NCBI GenBank assembly: GCA_964405435.1
Contig: CAYOOD010000002.1
Span: forward strand, 81,672 to 145,671
DNA: 64,000 nucleotides
Reading direction: 5' to 3'
Source: DVEG01 sp964405435
Lineage (GTDB): Bacteria > Cyanobacteriota > Cyanobacteriia > Cyanobacteriales > Oscillatoriaceae
How positions within the stretch are numbered: position 1 is the stretch's first letter; every line of letters begins with the position of its first letter. Below are positions 1 to 10,046 of this stretch, in pieces. The position numbers were made by a program, and so were the translations under genes. The notes under the pieces were generated by a model, which worked only from the letters and a program-made list of their open reading frames with translations, was not told the DNA's origin and made no database searches.

Positions 1-15
1 TCGCTTTGACGAGAT

Positions 16-2349
16 GTGAGGCCACCGGAAGTGATTCTAGAGTCAGCTCGAACTTCATACAATACCGGCAACCAGTTGAAAGAGGCTGGCAAGCTGGATG
101 AGGCCATTGGTCACTACCAACAGGCGCTGCAAGTCCAACCCGATTGCGTTGAGGCACTCAACCAATTGGGCGCGGCGTATTACCTCCAGGGCAAAATCGG
201 GGAGGCGATCGCCCTCGTTCAGCAAGCCATCAAGATTCAGCCGGACTTTGCCGAGGCTTACAAAACGCTGGGGAACCTGCTGCAAGCCCAGGGCAAGCTC
301 GATGCAGCCATGCGGGCTTACACCAAGGCAATAGAAATCAAGCCGGATTTGGCAGAAGCCCACGCTAACCTCGGAAGCATGTTTTATCAGCAAGGGCGGC
401 TCGATGAAGCGATTGCTTCTTATAAAAGAGCAGTTGCCCTCAAACCGGACTTGGCGGGTGCCTACTGGAATCTCGGCAATGTCTCGAATCAGCTAGGGCG
501 GCTCGGCGAAGCGATCGCCTATTGGCAGCGGGCTCTCGCACTCAAACCCGATTTGGGTGGGGCCGAGTTTCAGCTAAAGTTGGGCAATGCTTTTTTGGTG
601 CTGGACAAGTTCGATGAGGCCATTAAAAGCTTTCAACGGGCGATCGCTCTCAAACCTGACTCGGCAGAAGCACTCGCCAGTTTGGGTTCAGCACTTCTGC
701 GGCAGGGCGATTTGCAAGGTGAGATCGCTGCGGGTCAATTCAATCTAGCAGTTAACAGTCTTTTGAAAGCCATTGCAATCCAACCGGACCTGACTCTAGC
801 TCACCAAGAGTTGTGGCGGTTAATCGTCAGTTTAGGAACCGAGGACAATCAATTTGCGCCTTTGCGGCGGATGGCTGACAGATATCTCCAAGTAGGCGGA
901 GAAGTCAGCCAGTTAATGGGACTAGCGGCAGGCGCGATCGCCTATCTAAAATCTGGATTGAATGCCACCGCTAGGGAAAAATTTACTCAAATAGATTCCC
1001 AAATTTCTCAAAAACCGGAGAATTTGAATCCCTTCAATATAGCAGCTCTTTACAGCAGTATCCTATTCAGCGCTCCGCACTTTCGAGACGACCTGAAAGC
1101 CAATACAAGCTTGTTTGGAGTTTTGGCAAAGCCGTACAGCCATTATCTTGAGGAGAGCGTCAAGTCCAGGCAGGCAAAACCAGACTACAGTCGCCAAAAA
1201 ATCAGCGGTGAAAGCCCCCTAAAAATAGGCTTTTTGTCCAAACACTTTAGAAGACATTCTGTAGGGTGGTGCAGTGCTGACATTATTGGGGAGTTAGCTC
1301 ACCTGACCCCTCACATACACCTGTATATCACCGATCCGCTAAAAGCAGACGAGCTCACCCAAAAATTTGAAAAGGCAGCAGCCAAATTACATTTACCGCA
1401 GAAAGCCCTTGGAGATTCTCATTCAGCCGTGGGGGTAATTGTCGAACAGATATTAAAAAATGAGATAGATATTTTGGTAGATTTGGACTCTATAACAGTC
1501 CCCATTCAGCCAGCAATCCTCTACAAGCAACCCGCTCCAATTTGCATCTCTTGGTTGGGATTCGAGCCGCCATTTCTCTCGGAAGAGAATTATTTCCTGA
1601 CTGACTGGCACGCCCACCCAGACGGGACGGAAAAGCTCTACACAGAGCAATTAGTCAGGATGCCTGACTCATTTGTAGCGGTTTCTGGCTTTGAAAGCAG
1701 AGCCGTAAATGCCGAAGCGGTTCGCAAAGCCATGAGAATTGGCTCGGATCAGGTCGTCTATTTGTGCGTGTCAGCGGCTAGCAAGCTGAACAGCGAACTG
1801 ATAGAAGCCCAGGTCAAAATCCTCAAGGAAGTGCCAGACAGCTTGTTACTTTACAAAGGTCTAGGGGATGCAGAGGTCGTTCGGGCGGCGTACAAGCAAG
1901 CTTGTGAATCTCAGGGCGTTGGTTTCCAGCGGGTGAAATTTCTAGAGCGATCGCCCTCAGAGGAAGAACACCGTACTATTTACCAAATCGCCGACATACT
2001 TTTAGATTCCTATCCCTACAATGGCGGCACTCACAACTTAGAAGCGTTGTGGTTTAATTTGCCAATGGTGACTCGTGTAGGAGAGCAAGGGTTGGCTCGG
2101 ATGGGGTATTCCTTCCTGAAATCTTTGGGAATTGAGGCGGGTATCGCTCACTCTTGGGAAGGGTATGTCTCCTGGGGAATTCGATTGGGGCAGGATGCGG
2201 CTTTGAGGCAGGAGATTCGAGAAAAATTGTTCAAATCCAAGCAGCAAGATTCTCTGGCACCGCTGTGGAATCCGAAAAAATTTGCTGCCGATATGTATGC
2301 AGTGTTTGAGGAACTTTTAGCGAGAAAAATTGCAGCGGTATCGTCCTGA
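16..2349 (+). CDS. TPR / SPINDLY-type O-GlcNAc transferase-like protein (paralog 1)
   Basis: Residues about 12-260 are seven or so 34-residue TPR units with the GN/DEAI.....AL..KPD pattern. Residues about 400-765 carry the SPINDLY (bacterial OGT, GT41-like) catalytic region, with IGFLSKHFRRHSVGW near 404 and DSYPYNGGTHNLEALW near 663, the sugar-nucleotide-binding part of the family. The likely role is GlcNAc or other sugar transfer to a protein or glycan acceptor; the substrate cannot be read. The start is the GTG at 16, just after an in-frame stop at 7-9; a second GTG at 31 is possible. The C-terminal 250 residues are nearly identical to the next gene, indicating tandem duplication. The last residues (AVSS) and the stop appear to come from a MITE-like end. 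Confidence 0.85.
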   Translation: MRPPEVILESARTSYNTGNQLKEAGKLDEAIGHYQQALQVQPDCVEALNQLGAAYYLQGKIGEAIALVQQAIKIQPDFAEAYKTLGNLLQAQGKLDAAMRAYTKAIEIKPDLAEAHANLGSMFYQQGRLDEAIASYKRAVALKPDLAGAYWNLGNVSNQLGRLGEAIAYWQRALALKPDLGGAEFQLKLGNAFLVLDKFDEAIKSFQRAIALKPDSAEALASLGSALLRQGDLQGEIAAGQFNLAVNSLLKAIAIQPDLTLAHQELWRLIVSLGTEDNQFAPLRRMADRYLQVGGEVSQLMGLAAGAIAYLKSGLNATAREKFTQIDSQISQKPENLNPFNIAALYSSILFSAPHFRDDLKANTSLFGVLAKPYSHYLEESVKSRQAKPDYSRQKISGESPLKIGFLSKHFRRHSVGWCSADIIGELAHLTPHIHLYITDPLKADELTQKFEKAAAKLHLPQKALGDSHSAVGVIVEQILKNEIDILVDLDSITVPIQPAILYKQPAPICISWLGFEPPFLSEENYFLTDWHAHPDGTEKLYTEQLVRMPDSFVAVSGFESRAVNAEAVRKAMRIGSDQVVYLCVSAASKLNSELIEAQVKILKEVPDSLLLYKGLGDAEVVRAAYKQACESQGVGFQRVKFLERSPSEEEHRTIYQIADILLDSYPYNGGTHNLEALWFNLPMVTRVGEQGLARMGYSFLKSLGIEAGIAHSWEGYVSWGIRLGQDAALRQEIREKLFKSKQQDSLAPLWNPKKFAADMYAVFEELLARKIAAVSS

Positions 2350-2447
2350 ACTCGTGAACTCGTTACCAGGCTCAGCTTGGTAACGCAACAACGGGAGGCT
2401 CTGCCTCCAGTCATTAGATTTTCACGACTCAATTAGGAAGGCTATAT
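2339..2447. mobile_element. Degenerate MITE-like element between two paralogs
   Basis: The right end, TTTTCACGACTCAATTAGGA followed by AGGCTATA, is the reverse complement of the left end of the element at 31811. The left end (TATCGTCCTGAACTCGTGAA) is a weaker inverted copy. The interior holds two hairpins: CGTTACCA/TGGTAACG (2361-2385) and GGAGGC/GCCTCC (2394-2408). The left end overlaps the last codons of the upstream gene and supplies its TGA stop. No transposase is encoded. Confidence 0.5.
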
Positions 2448-2472
2448 AACGGCTAAAGTAGAGTAAAAAACA

Positions 2473-4290
2473 ATGCAGAATGAGCCGGCACCTGCGAACG
2501 AGGCTATTAAGCGCTATCAAAACGCGATCGCCACCGATCCCGAAAATGCAACAGCTCACTACAACTTGGGCAACGAACTGGCAGCGCGGGGGTTAATCGA
2601 CAAGGCGATTCAAAGTTATCAAAAAGCGATCGCCCTCAAACCTGACCATGAAAACGCACACTACAATTTAGGGAATACCTTCGCAGCGCGGGGCAAAATC
2701 AGCGACGCGATCGGCAGCTATCAAGCGGCTATTGCCATCAAACCTGACTTCGCTGAGGCTTACTGGAACTTGTTTGAACTACTCACCAGGCAGGGGAATT
2801 TTGCCGAAGCCAGAGAAGCTGCTCAGCGGTATATCCAACTGTGCGCCGATAGCAAAAAGATATTGCCCGCAATTACTTTAGTCAGTACCTACCTAAAATC
2901 GGGTTTAAGTCAAGCTGCTCAGGATGAATTTATAGAGCTGGAGAATCTCGTATACCAAAGCTGGGATAAATTAGAGCCGCCAGAAATAGAAAGAATTTAT
3001 ACAAATATTTTATTTGAGTTACCGTATTTGCGAGATGATGTAGCCGCCAATGCTAAATTAGCAAAATTTATTGGTAAATTATATACGGAAAAGCTTCTCG
3101 CGAATCGCCTGCGAAATGAGGAAAGGATAGGAGCGAGAGCGATCGCGCCAGACGGATTGAGAATCGGCTTCCTCTCGCCGCACTTGTGGAGGCATTCGGT
3201 TGGGTGGTGCAGCGCTGATATCATTCAAGAACTATCCCGGCTGACTCCTCATATTTATTTGTACGTTACCAATCCAGATGAGTTTAAATCCGACGATAGA
3301 ACTCAGTTATTTACCAAAGTAGCGGCTCAATTCTATCAGGGAGTTAAGCTGTCTAATGGCTCGGTTAAGGTAGAGAAAATTATCGAGAAGATAGGTGAAG
3401 ATAGGCTAGATATTTTAATCGATATGGATTCGGTGATGCTTCCGGTACACGGAGAGATACTCTACAGTCAACCCGCACCCGTCTGCATCTCCTGGCTGGG
3501 ATTTGACGCGCCCTACATTTCCGAGAAAAATTACTATCTCGGTGACGGGCACACGCACCCGCCCGAAATCGAACCGCATTACACGGAGCAGATAGTGAGG
3601 ATGCCCGACTCTTTTGCGGCTGTTTCTGGATTTGTCAGCGCTGCAGTGAATCGAGAAGCCATGAGAAGATCGCTGCGGATTAGTACCGATCAAGTTGTTT
3701 ACTTGTGCGTGGCTCCGGGAAGTAAGTTTAATAGTGAGTTGGCGAAAGCTCAAGTGCAAATTCTCAAGCAGGTGCCTGACAGCGTTTTGCTGCACAAAGG
3801 AAAAGGCGATCGCCAAGTAATTCAAGCCATGTACAAGCAAGAATGCGAAGCGCAGGGGGTTGGTTTCTATCGGCTGAAATTTTTAGAGCGATCGCGCACA
3901 GAGGAAGAACACCGCACCATTTACCAAATTGCCGACGTGCTGCTAGATTCCTATCCCTACAATGGCGGGACTCACAATCTAGAGGCGTTGTGGTTTAACT
4001 TGCCGCTGGTGACGCGGGCGGGGGATCAAGCGCTTTCTCGAATGGGTTATTCGTTTTTGAAAACCCTGGAAATTGAGGCGGGGATCGCTCACTCTTGGGA
4101 AGAGTATGTCGAGTGGGGGATTCGATTCGGGAAAGACAGCGCTTTCAGGAATGAAATTCGCGATCGCCTGCTCAAAGCCAAGCAGCCAGATTCTCTGGCA
4201 CCGCTTTGGAATCCCAAAAAGTTTGCCAGCGATATGTATGCTGTTTTTGAGGAACTTTTAGCCAGAACCGCCAGCGATCGCCCTTCCTAA
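2473..4290 (+). CDS. TPR / SPINDLY-type O-GlcNAc transferase-like protein (paralog 2)
   Basis: This is a shorter paralog of the preceding gene: about three TPR units (residues 5-125), a linker, then the SPINDLY catalytic region with IGFLSPHLWRHSVGW near residue 230 and DSYPYNGGTHNLEALW near 491. It is predicted to be cytoplasmic, with no signal peptide. The start is the ATG at 2473, without a strong ribosome site. It probably shares the glycosylation role of its neighbour; losing about four TPR units suggests a different acceptor. The TAA stop overlaps the convergent gene's TAG by two bases (CTAA at 4287-4290), leaving no room for a terminator between them. Confidence 0.85.
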   Translation: MQNEPAPANEAIKRYQNAIATDPENATAHYNLGNELAARGLIDKAIQSYQKAIALKPDHENAHYNLGNTFAARGKISDAIGSYQAAIAIKPDFAEAYWNLFELLTRQGNFAEAREAAQRYIQLCADSKKILPAITLVSTYLKSGLSQAAQDEFIELENLVYQSWDKLEPPEIERIYTNILFELPYLRDDVAANAKLAKFIGKLYTEKLLANRLRNEERIGARAIAPDGLRIGFLSPHLWRHSVGWCSADIIQELSRLTPHIYLYVTNPDEFKSDDRTQLFTKVAAQFYQGVKLSNGSVKVEKIIEKIGEDRLDILIDMDSVMLPVHGEILYSQPAPVCISWLGFDAPYISEKNYYLGDGHTHPPEIEPHYTEQIVRMPDSFAAVSGFVSAAVNREAMRRSLRISTDQVVYLCVAPGSKFNSELAKAQVQILKQVPDSVLLHKGKGDRQVIQAMYKQECEAQGVGFYRLKFLERSRTEEEHRTIYQIADVLLDSYPYNGGTHNLEALWFNLPLVTRAGDQALSRMGYSFLKTLEIEAGIAHSWEEYVEWGIRFGKDSAFRNEIRDRLLKAKQPDSLAPLWNPKKFASDMYAVFEELLARTASDRPS

Positions 4291-7200
4291 CTCAGCGGCA
4301 CCCACCGAGGTATTACGGTGCGGTCATTTGGTAAGGGCAGTTGAGCAGCGCGCCGGTATAGCATGGCTGCTAGCAGATTGTTGAGCGCTTTCAACTCCTC
4401 AAATCCACTCGCTAGCTGCGCGGCTAATTCATCCGCAAAACTCTGCTCTGTTTCGGTTAGGGGTTCCTCGAAAAAACCGCTTTCAAACAGAGTTTGATGT
4501 ACCTTGCCCAAATTCCCCAAATAAAAACTTTCCAGTTGCTCAGGTGCCGCACTCAGCCAAAAATCCGCCACCTGCTTGCGGATTTGCCGGAGTTCCCCTA
4601 GCACGGATTCATCTGAAGAATCGATTTGATAAAGCGTCGCGCAGCCCGTCAGGTGATTGAAAAAATCGGCGGATTCTATTCCTGGCTCCCCAGAATCGGT
4701 GGATTTGCTTTCAAAAGTAACTTGAATTGGCGCTATGTGTTTTTGAAAGAGTTCTAGGAATACAGCACCCATTTTATGAGAGTAGGAGCGACTGTCGATA
4801 AAACCGGGGTTGCTGCTCATTTTTTCCTGAATCTGTTCGCGCTTTTGGCGGCGCATTTCGGGATTGGTTGCGAGTTCAACTGCTAATTGAATATAAGCTT
4901 CTTCGCTAGCTGTAATTAAATCAGTGACTTGCAGTTCCCGCAGCAATGCGGCAGCCTGCCTGAAGCGCAAAGCGCTACCATCCATTACCACTGTTGGCAG
5001 CCCCACCTCCAAGGCATCAACTAGCGAAGTCGCTCCAGAGTAAGGAAAAGAATCGAGATAAACATCGGCGAGCTTGAGGCATTCTTTGACATCTGCCAGA
5101 CTCGGCATTGTATCGATCGCCACTAGGCGTTCTTTTTCAATTCCATAGCGATCGAAAATGGCACCCATTGCATTCAAGAAACGCTCCTTAGCTAAATAAG
5201 AAACAGTCCAGTTTGGGTTAAAGGGATATAAAACGAGGACAGAATTAGGAACAGCAGCCAGAATTTTTGCCCAAGCTTCCCTCAGCTCTGGAATAATTTT
5301 GTAAAAATTTGCGCCGGAAATAAACACAATGCTTTCCTCGGTTGCGCCCCAGCGCGATCGGTCAGGTTTTCCTACAGCCGCCCCTGACGGTAGCGGGTGA
5401 CTGAAACACAAACCGGAACCCTCAATCGTTATCAATTTCTCTCGATAATATTCTGAATCTGCCTGCATCGGTGCAGTCAGTTCGCCAGCAATATAATAGT
5501 CGATATGGCGCATACCGGTCGTGACTGGCGACATTAAGGACATCAACTGTACTCGTGCTAGTCGATGCAGGCTTAGAAGGACTAGCGCAGAGGTGACAGC
5601 CGTTACATTACTGCCAATCAATAGAATATCCAGGTCATCGGCGCGTATCGCCTCCACCTGAGAGGCTAAATCGGCGGGAAGTTTGACTAGGCGATCGGCG
5701 CGGCTGGAGCAGTATTGCTCCAATGGGTGTTCGGTGACGTTGAAACTATACAGTATAATTTGAAATAGGTCTTTGTCGAGATACTCGAAAGCCGGAATTG
5801 TGGCGAAAGTTTCGGTTTTTAGACTAAAATGGAGGTTCAAAACTCCCAGGTAAATTTTTTTTCTGTAAGTAGGCCTTTCGGGAAAAATGTAATCGATGTG
5901 AAAGCCACGTTTTGTCAGAGCAAATTCCATTATATCGGCACGTTTAGTGTAGATATTCTTTAGATTCGCACTGCTAAAGTACAGGAGTGAAAAAACTGTA
6001 TTCTGGGTAAAAAATAAAGCCGTGTCCTGCCAGAGTTGTAAGGCTGGGTTATTAAAAATGTTTGCGTGCAATCTTTCCACCCACTGTTTCATGTGGCGGT
6101 AGTAGCTATCTACTTCTCCAATTTCCTGAAAATATGGAGGATAGTCAACGGCGTATTTGATATATTCGTTGAAAAACCACTTGGGTATAGGAGCGCTTTC
6201 ATACTGCAACGGCAACTGGTGAGCATAGCAGTACAGAATGGCTGCTTGTAAATACTGGATGGCATCGGGAGCCTCAAATCCTCTACCTACCCGTGTGGCT
6301 AGCTCACTTGCAAAAACCCGTTCAGTCTCTGTCAGTGGTTCATCTTTAATACCGCTGATGAGCAGGAGGTGATGGAGCTTGCCCAAATTGCCCGAATAGG
6401 CAGTTGGCAGTTGATCTCTGGGTGTAATCAGCCATAACTCAGCTACTTTTTCTCTGAGTTTGCGCAGCTCCGCTAGTTCTGATTCATCGGGATATCGCCC
6501 GTCAACCTGACTGACTAAAGATAGCAATTTGTCAGTCAGCTTGATCTTCCGTTTTTGGCTGAAAACCTGGAGGATCTCCCGGGCTAAAAGAAAACGTCCT
6601 AATTTCCCTAGGGGTGCGTATGCGGGAGACAACCAGGCTATATCTTTGTAAGCTGCTATGGCAGCACTTATACCGGGATTAGTGGCTTGAAATAAGGGCA
6701 AGCCCTCGCCTTGGACAAATTCTCGCGCTCTTTCTAAGGGCTTGAGCCAGCGATTTTCTCGGTGAATGGCGACGGTTTCCAGCGTCCGAATTTTTCCCTG
6801 AAAAACCATAGAAGCAACTAGAACCCAATCACCGTTCATAGCTTTTGGCATCAAGCATTTTGACAAAATATCGCGACGCATAACTGAATATAATGCGCCG
6901 TTATCCGATACTTGTGCATAGAAAGATAATATTCTTTCTGTTGCAGAGCTTTGCCCTAAATTTATGCGATTGCCGTCACCAATAAACTTTTCACCGTCAT
7001 AGTATTTCGGCTGCCCGCAAGCGAGAGCGTAATCGGGGTTATCTAATAAAAATTTTGTACAAATGCTGACATAAGTAGATTCTATCCAGTCGTCCTGACT
7101 TAGCCACATAAAAAATTCGCCGCGAATCAGGTTAAAAACTGCTCTGAAGTTGTCAGTGAGCCCCAGATTTTTTGGCTGGCGGATGTATCTAATTCGGCTG

Positions 7201-7379
7201 TCTCGCTGGCAAAATTCTTGGCAAACAGCCGCAGTGTCATCCGGCGAGGCATCGTCTGAAATCACTATCTCGAGGTTGGGATAGTCTTGAGCGATCGCCG
7301 ATTCTATAGCTCGTTTCAGTTTTGACGCTCCCTTGTATGCTGGTATGCCAATACTAACTAGAGGTTGGTAGTCAGGCAT
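4287..7379 (-). CDS. GT2 glycosyltransferase fused to SPINDLY-type transferase
   Basis: Residues about 7-230 are a GT-A family 2 glycosyltransferase (VSIGIPAYKGASKLKRAIES, VISDDASPDDT, SQDDW). A module of about 105 residues follows (298-400), then a SPINDLY-like catalytic region (IYLGVLNLHF near 510, DSFPYSGATSLVDALEVGLP near 773), and then a second copy of the module at 923-1028. The two copies share ELR.[IL]R..VA[ED][LF]WL, GNLGK[LV]H, EPLTETE..FA.ELA and IP[KR]W. The protein therefore has two potential sugar-transfer sites. It is the last gene of the leftward glycan series. Copy two stops right after IPRW, where copy one continues, so the C-terminus may be truncated. Confidence 0.85.
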   Translation of the reverse strand: MPDYQPLVSIGIPAYKGASKLKRAIESAIAQDYPNLEIVISDDASPDDTAAVCQEFCQRDSRIRYIRQPKNLGLTDNFRAVFNLIRGEFFMWLSQDDWIESTYVSICTKFLLDNPDYALACGQPKYYDGEKFIGDGNRINLGQSSATERILSFYAQVSDNGALYSVMRRDILSKCLMPKAMNGDWVLVASMVFQGKIRTLETVAIHRENRWLKPLERAREFVQGEGLPLFQATNPGISAAIAAYKDIAWLSPAYAPLGKLGRFLLAREILQVFSQKRKIKLTDKLLSLVSQVDGRYPDESELAELRKLREKVAELWLITPRDQLPTAYSGNLGKLHHLLLISGIKDEPLTETERVFASELATRVGRGFEAPDAIQYLQAAILYCYAHQLPLQYESAPIPKWFFNEYIKYAVDYPPYFQEIGEVDSYYRHMKQWVERLHANIFNNPALQLWQDTALFFTQNTVFSLLYFSSANLKNIYTKRADIMEFALTKRGFHIDYIFPERPTYRKKIYLGVLNLHFSLKTETFATIPAFEYLDKDLFQIILYSFNVTEHPLEQYCSSRADRLVKLPADLASQVEAIRADDLDILLIGSNVTAVTSALVLLSLHRLARVQLMSLMSPVTTGMRHIDYYIAGELTAPMQADSEYYREKLITIEGSGLCFSHPLPSGAAVGKPDRSRWGATEESIVFISGANFYKIIPELREAWAKILAAVPNSVLVLYPFNPNWTVSYLAKERFLNAMGAIFDRYGIEKERLVAIDTMPSLADVKECLKLADVYLDSFPYSGATSLVDALEVGLPTVVMDGSALRFRQAAALLRELQVTDLITASEEAYIQLAVELATNPEMRRQKREQIQEKMSSNPGFIDSRSYSHKMGAVFLELFQKHIAPIQVTFESKSTDSGEPGIESADFFNHLTGCATLYQIDSSDESVLGELRQIRKQVADFWLSAAPEQLESFYLGNLGKVHQTLFESGFFEEPLTETEQSFADELAAQLASGFEELKALNNLLAAMLYRRAAQLPLPNDRTVIPRWVPLS

Positions 7380-7439
7380 ATTCGATCGCTCCCCGTTTGA
7401 TAGATGTTCTCTTCGGCTCGGACTCAGTTTGCAGTTCGC

Positions 7440-8222
7440 TCAAAAAATGATTACTTCGTCAGGGGAACTATTGCCCTCCTGAATGGCGGGCAAACTGTTT
7501 CCCGGTTTAATTAGCATACCCTGACCCGTCGGCAAAGACAATATCTGCAAACCTTTCTGACTGGCCCACTCATCTAGTGCCTGTTTTTGAGTGATGTGAC
7601 CCTGATTGTTGGCAGAAAATCCGTAGTCATCAAACATAACGATCCCCGAGGGAACAATCTTATCGTAGAAGTAATCAACCGCCGCGACTTCTGGGTAGGC
7701 ACAATTCATGTCAAGTGACAAATAACAAACTGCTTTGCTTGGAACTTGCGGTAAAACTGCGGGCACTTCTCCTTTAATGACGGATACATTTGAAAACTCT
7801 TGAAACGTTTTTTTGACTTGTTGATAAATATCAATTCCGTACCAGTTGCGGCTCTGGTTGTCCAGTTTGAGTTTCCTTTCTGATTCTGCAAACTGATAGT
7901 CAGGAACTCCCTGAAACGTATCAATCAAGTAGAATGTCTTATCCTTTTTTGATGAAAAACCAATATATTCTATAATAGCTCTAGCTAAAAATCCCGTATT
8001 AACGCCACATTCGACAAAATCTCCTGACAATTTACTGGCATGATTGGCTGCCCAACAGACAGTATACACCCGCCAGAGGTCGTATATGAAATTATTTCCT
8101 CTTTCGCCTAAGTATTGCAAAGTATTGTATCCCTGCTTATACGATCTTGCGAACAGTGGATCTCTCACAAAATCGTGATTGATATACTTTTCATCGTAAA
8201 TTAATATGGGACTTCGTAACAT
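7440..8222 (-). CDS. TylF/MycF-type class I methyltransferase
   Basis: The SAM-binding motif is DFVECGVNTGFLAR (near residue 68), followed by YLIDTFQGVPD, IKGEVPAVLP, YLSLDMNCAYPE and a metal-ligand-like MFDDYGF. This order is typical of the macrocin O-methyltransferase (TylF) family, which methylates sugar hydroxyls using a divalent metal. The length of 260 residues fits. The ATG at 8222 has GGAGAA six bases upstream. It probably O-methylates a sugar of the glycan made by the surrounding genes; the target is inferred from context only. A 422-bp gap separates it from the gene upstream, so it may have its own promoter. Confidence 0.8.
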   Translation of the reverse strand: MLRSPILIYDEKYINHDFVRDPLFARSYKQGYNTLQYLGERGNNFIYDLWRVYTVCWAANHASKLSGDFVECGVNTGFLARAIIEYIGFSSKKDKTFYLIDTFQGVPDYQFAESERKLKLDNQSRNWYGIDIYQQVKKTFQEFSNVSVIKGEVPAVLPQVPSKAVCYLSLDMNCAYPEVAAVDYFYDKIVPSGIVMFDDYGFSANNQGHITQKQALDEWASQKGLQILSLPTGQGMLIKPGNSLPAIQEGNSSPDEVIIF

Positions 8223-8644
8223 AAATTTCTCCGAATCCTTGCGGTCAATTTCTACTTATCGCCAAAGCGAGAAGACGCGGTTTATCCTGAATATTGCGTC
8301 AGGTAAAATAGCGGCTCTGTTGCGCGGCTGTTGCGCTTTTAATTTTCTCTCTTTCTCTCGATTCCCTGGTTCCTCTGCTTGCGTCCGAGCATGGGATTTG
8401 GGAGGCAGATACTCTCAACACTCGAATAAGCTTCTTAAAATCGCAACAGCTTATCAGCTTCGGCAGCATCTCGTTTCTGTATCCTCCTCTAAAGGGTAGG
8501 CTTATAATTATTTTCTCAGGCGAAAACAGGCTTAGCGAGGGATACCCCAGGTTGAATCCTGGGAGACTTCAAATTCTCGCTTCCCTTATTTCGAGATTGA
8601 TGGTACATGCACCCCTCAATTTTCTTTATATCCACAGCCGGATA
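8223..8644. other. Intergenic stretch, 422 bp
   Basis: No convincing gene is visible. A short inverted repeat (CCCAGG, TTGAATC loop, CCTGGG) lies near 8547-8564 but lacks the rest of a tRNA fold. The stretch probably holds the 3' end signals of the GT4 gene and the promoter of the TylF-type gene. Confidence 0.4.
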
Positions 8645-9952
8645 TCAAGATTTACCCGCTTTTTGCTTGAGAACTTCAAACCCTTTACTCGCTTTTTTGG
8701 GTTTGGAGGGTTTTTCCGGTTGTTTTTGATCGGGCGCGTTCCCGTTCGCAACGTCTTTTATCAGTTGCAGGTGGCGGGGCAGCAAATTGGATAGGGCGTA
8801 GCGTTCTAGAGCAGTTTCGCGAGCTTTCGCGCGAAGTTCCGCCATGCGAGTTGGATGATTCAGTACCTCGTCAACGCGATCGGCAATTTGCTTGGGCGAG
8901 AAGAAATCGACGAGCAAGCCATTCTCTCCGTCGCGGATGACTTCTGTAACGGGCGCAGTATCCGATCCTATGACTAAGCAACCGGTTGACATGGACTCAA
9001 TCATCGACCAAGATAGCACGAACGGACGGGTTAAATAGATGTGCGCTGAAGAGGCTTGAATCACTTTCAAGTACAGTCCGTAGGGCAGGGAGCCGACGAA
9101 GTGAACTCGCGACAGATCCAGCGGCACTTTTTCGAGCATTTCCTGTTTGTAAGTTTTGCCATTGGGCAAGGATTTGCCGTAGCAAACTCGATCCGAGCCG
9201 ACGATGACGACGTGACAGTTGGGGCGTCGTTCCTGAATGTAGGCGATAGATTCGATAAATTCTGGGAAGCCGCGATAAGGTTCCATCCCCCGCGCGACGT
9301 AGGTTACAATTTCATCGACCCCAGACAAATCTAGATTAGGTAAAACCAGTTTTGCTCCAGGGCTGGGCTTGAAGTATTCCGTATCGACGCCATCGTGAAG
9401 GACGCTGATTTTGCTGTGGAATTCGCTGGGAAATTGAGACTGCTGCCAGTAGGTGGGCGACACCCCCCAATCACAACTGTATAAATCGATCAGGATGGGC
9501 GAATTTTTTACTCGGATGCGGGGGATATCGTCGGGGGATAAGGGATCGGCTGGGTCAAAATTTGCATCTGAACCGAAGGCGTGATAAAACCATTCAAAGT
9601 AACACAAAAGCTTGGCTTTTGGGAAGATATCTTTGACAAAAAGTGTCGGCCCCCATCCAGAATGACCGCAGACGATATCCGGTACGAATCCCTCTGCTTT
9701 CAGTTTTTCGGCTGCCCGATAAACTGCCTGTCCGTGCAGCACGGCGCTTTCTAACGGGCGGACGTAGTGGTGTGTTTCCGATCGCGGTTCGCGGCTGGGC
9801 GAGAAGACGAGTTTTTTCACGCCCGGAATGCTCCACTCTGGACGCTCGTTTTTTGTACCGAAAACAACCTGATTTTTCGGATCGCTGCCGAGCGCGGTTG
9901 CGATGTGACGGTATTGAGCTGGGAAGTTGGGATGGAGGATGAGGACTCGCAT
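8645..9952 (-). CDS. Family 4 (GT-B) glycosyltransferase
   Basis: A 435-residue GT-B enzyme. It has an N-terminal Rossmann start (MRVLILHPNFPAQYRHIA), a central GHSGWGPT motif, VLHDGVDTEYF before the C-terminal domain, YVARGMEPYRGFPEF, and the family 4 donor-site signature SMIESMSTGCLVIGSDTAPVTEVI followed by NGLLVDF. Retaining GT4 enzymes transfer hexoses from NDP-sugars, typically in polysaccharide assembly. The last 40 residues are Lys/Pro-rich (QKQPEKPSKPKKASKG), an unstructured basic tail. It sits inside the leftward glycan cluster. Confidence 0.85.
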   Translation of the reverse strand: MRVLILHPNFPAQYRHIATALGSDPKNQVVFGTKNERPEWSIPGVKKLVFSPSREPRSETHHYVRPLESAVLHGQAVYRAAEKLKAEGFVPDIVCGHSGWGPTLFVKDIFPKAKLLCYFEWFYHAFGSDANFDPADPLSPDDIPRIRVKNSPILIDLYSCDWGVSPTYWQQSQFPSEFHSKISVLHDGVDTEYFKPSPGAKLVLPNLDLSGVDEIVTYVARGMEPYRGFPEFIESIAYIQERRPNCHVVIVGSDRVCYGKSLPNGKTYKQEMLEKVPLDLSRVHFVGSLPYGLYLKVIQASSAHIYLTRPFVLSWSMIESMSTGCLVIGSDTAPVTEVIRDGENGLLVDFFSPKQIADRVDEVLNHPTRMAELRAKARETALERYALSNLLPRHLQLIKDVANGNAPDQKQPEKPSKPKKASKGFEVLKQKAGKS

Positions 9953-10046
9953 AGCTTTCGCAAAAACTGAAGTTTGCTACAAGGCAGAGGTGGGATCGCG
10001 GCGGTTGATCTGAGATGGGATATTCCGGGTAACACCTGTGGCCCGC

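Noticed and set aside
8520..8600. tRNA gene
   Set aside because: CCCAGG-TTGAATC-CCTGGG resembles a T-arm, but no acceptor, D or anticodon arms can be built around it.
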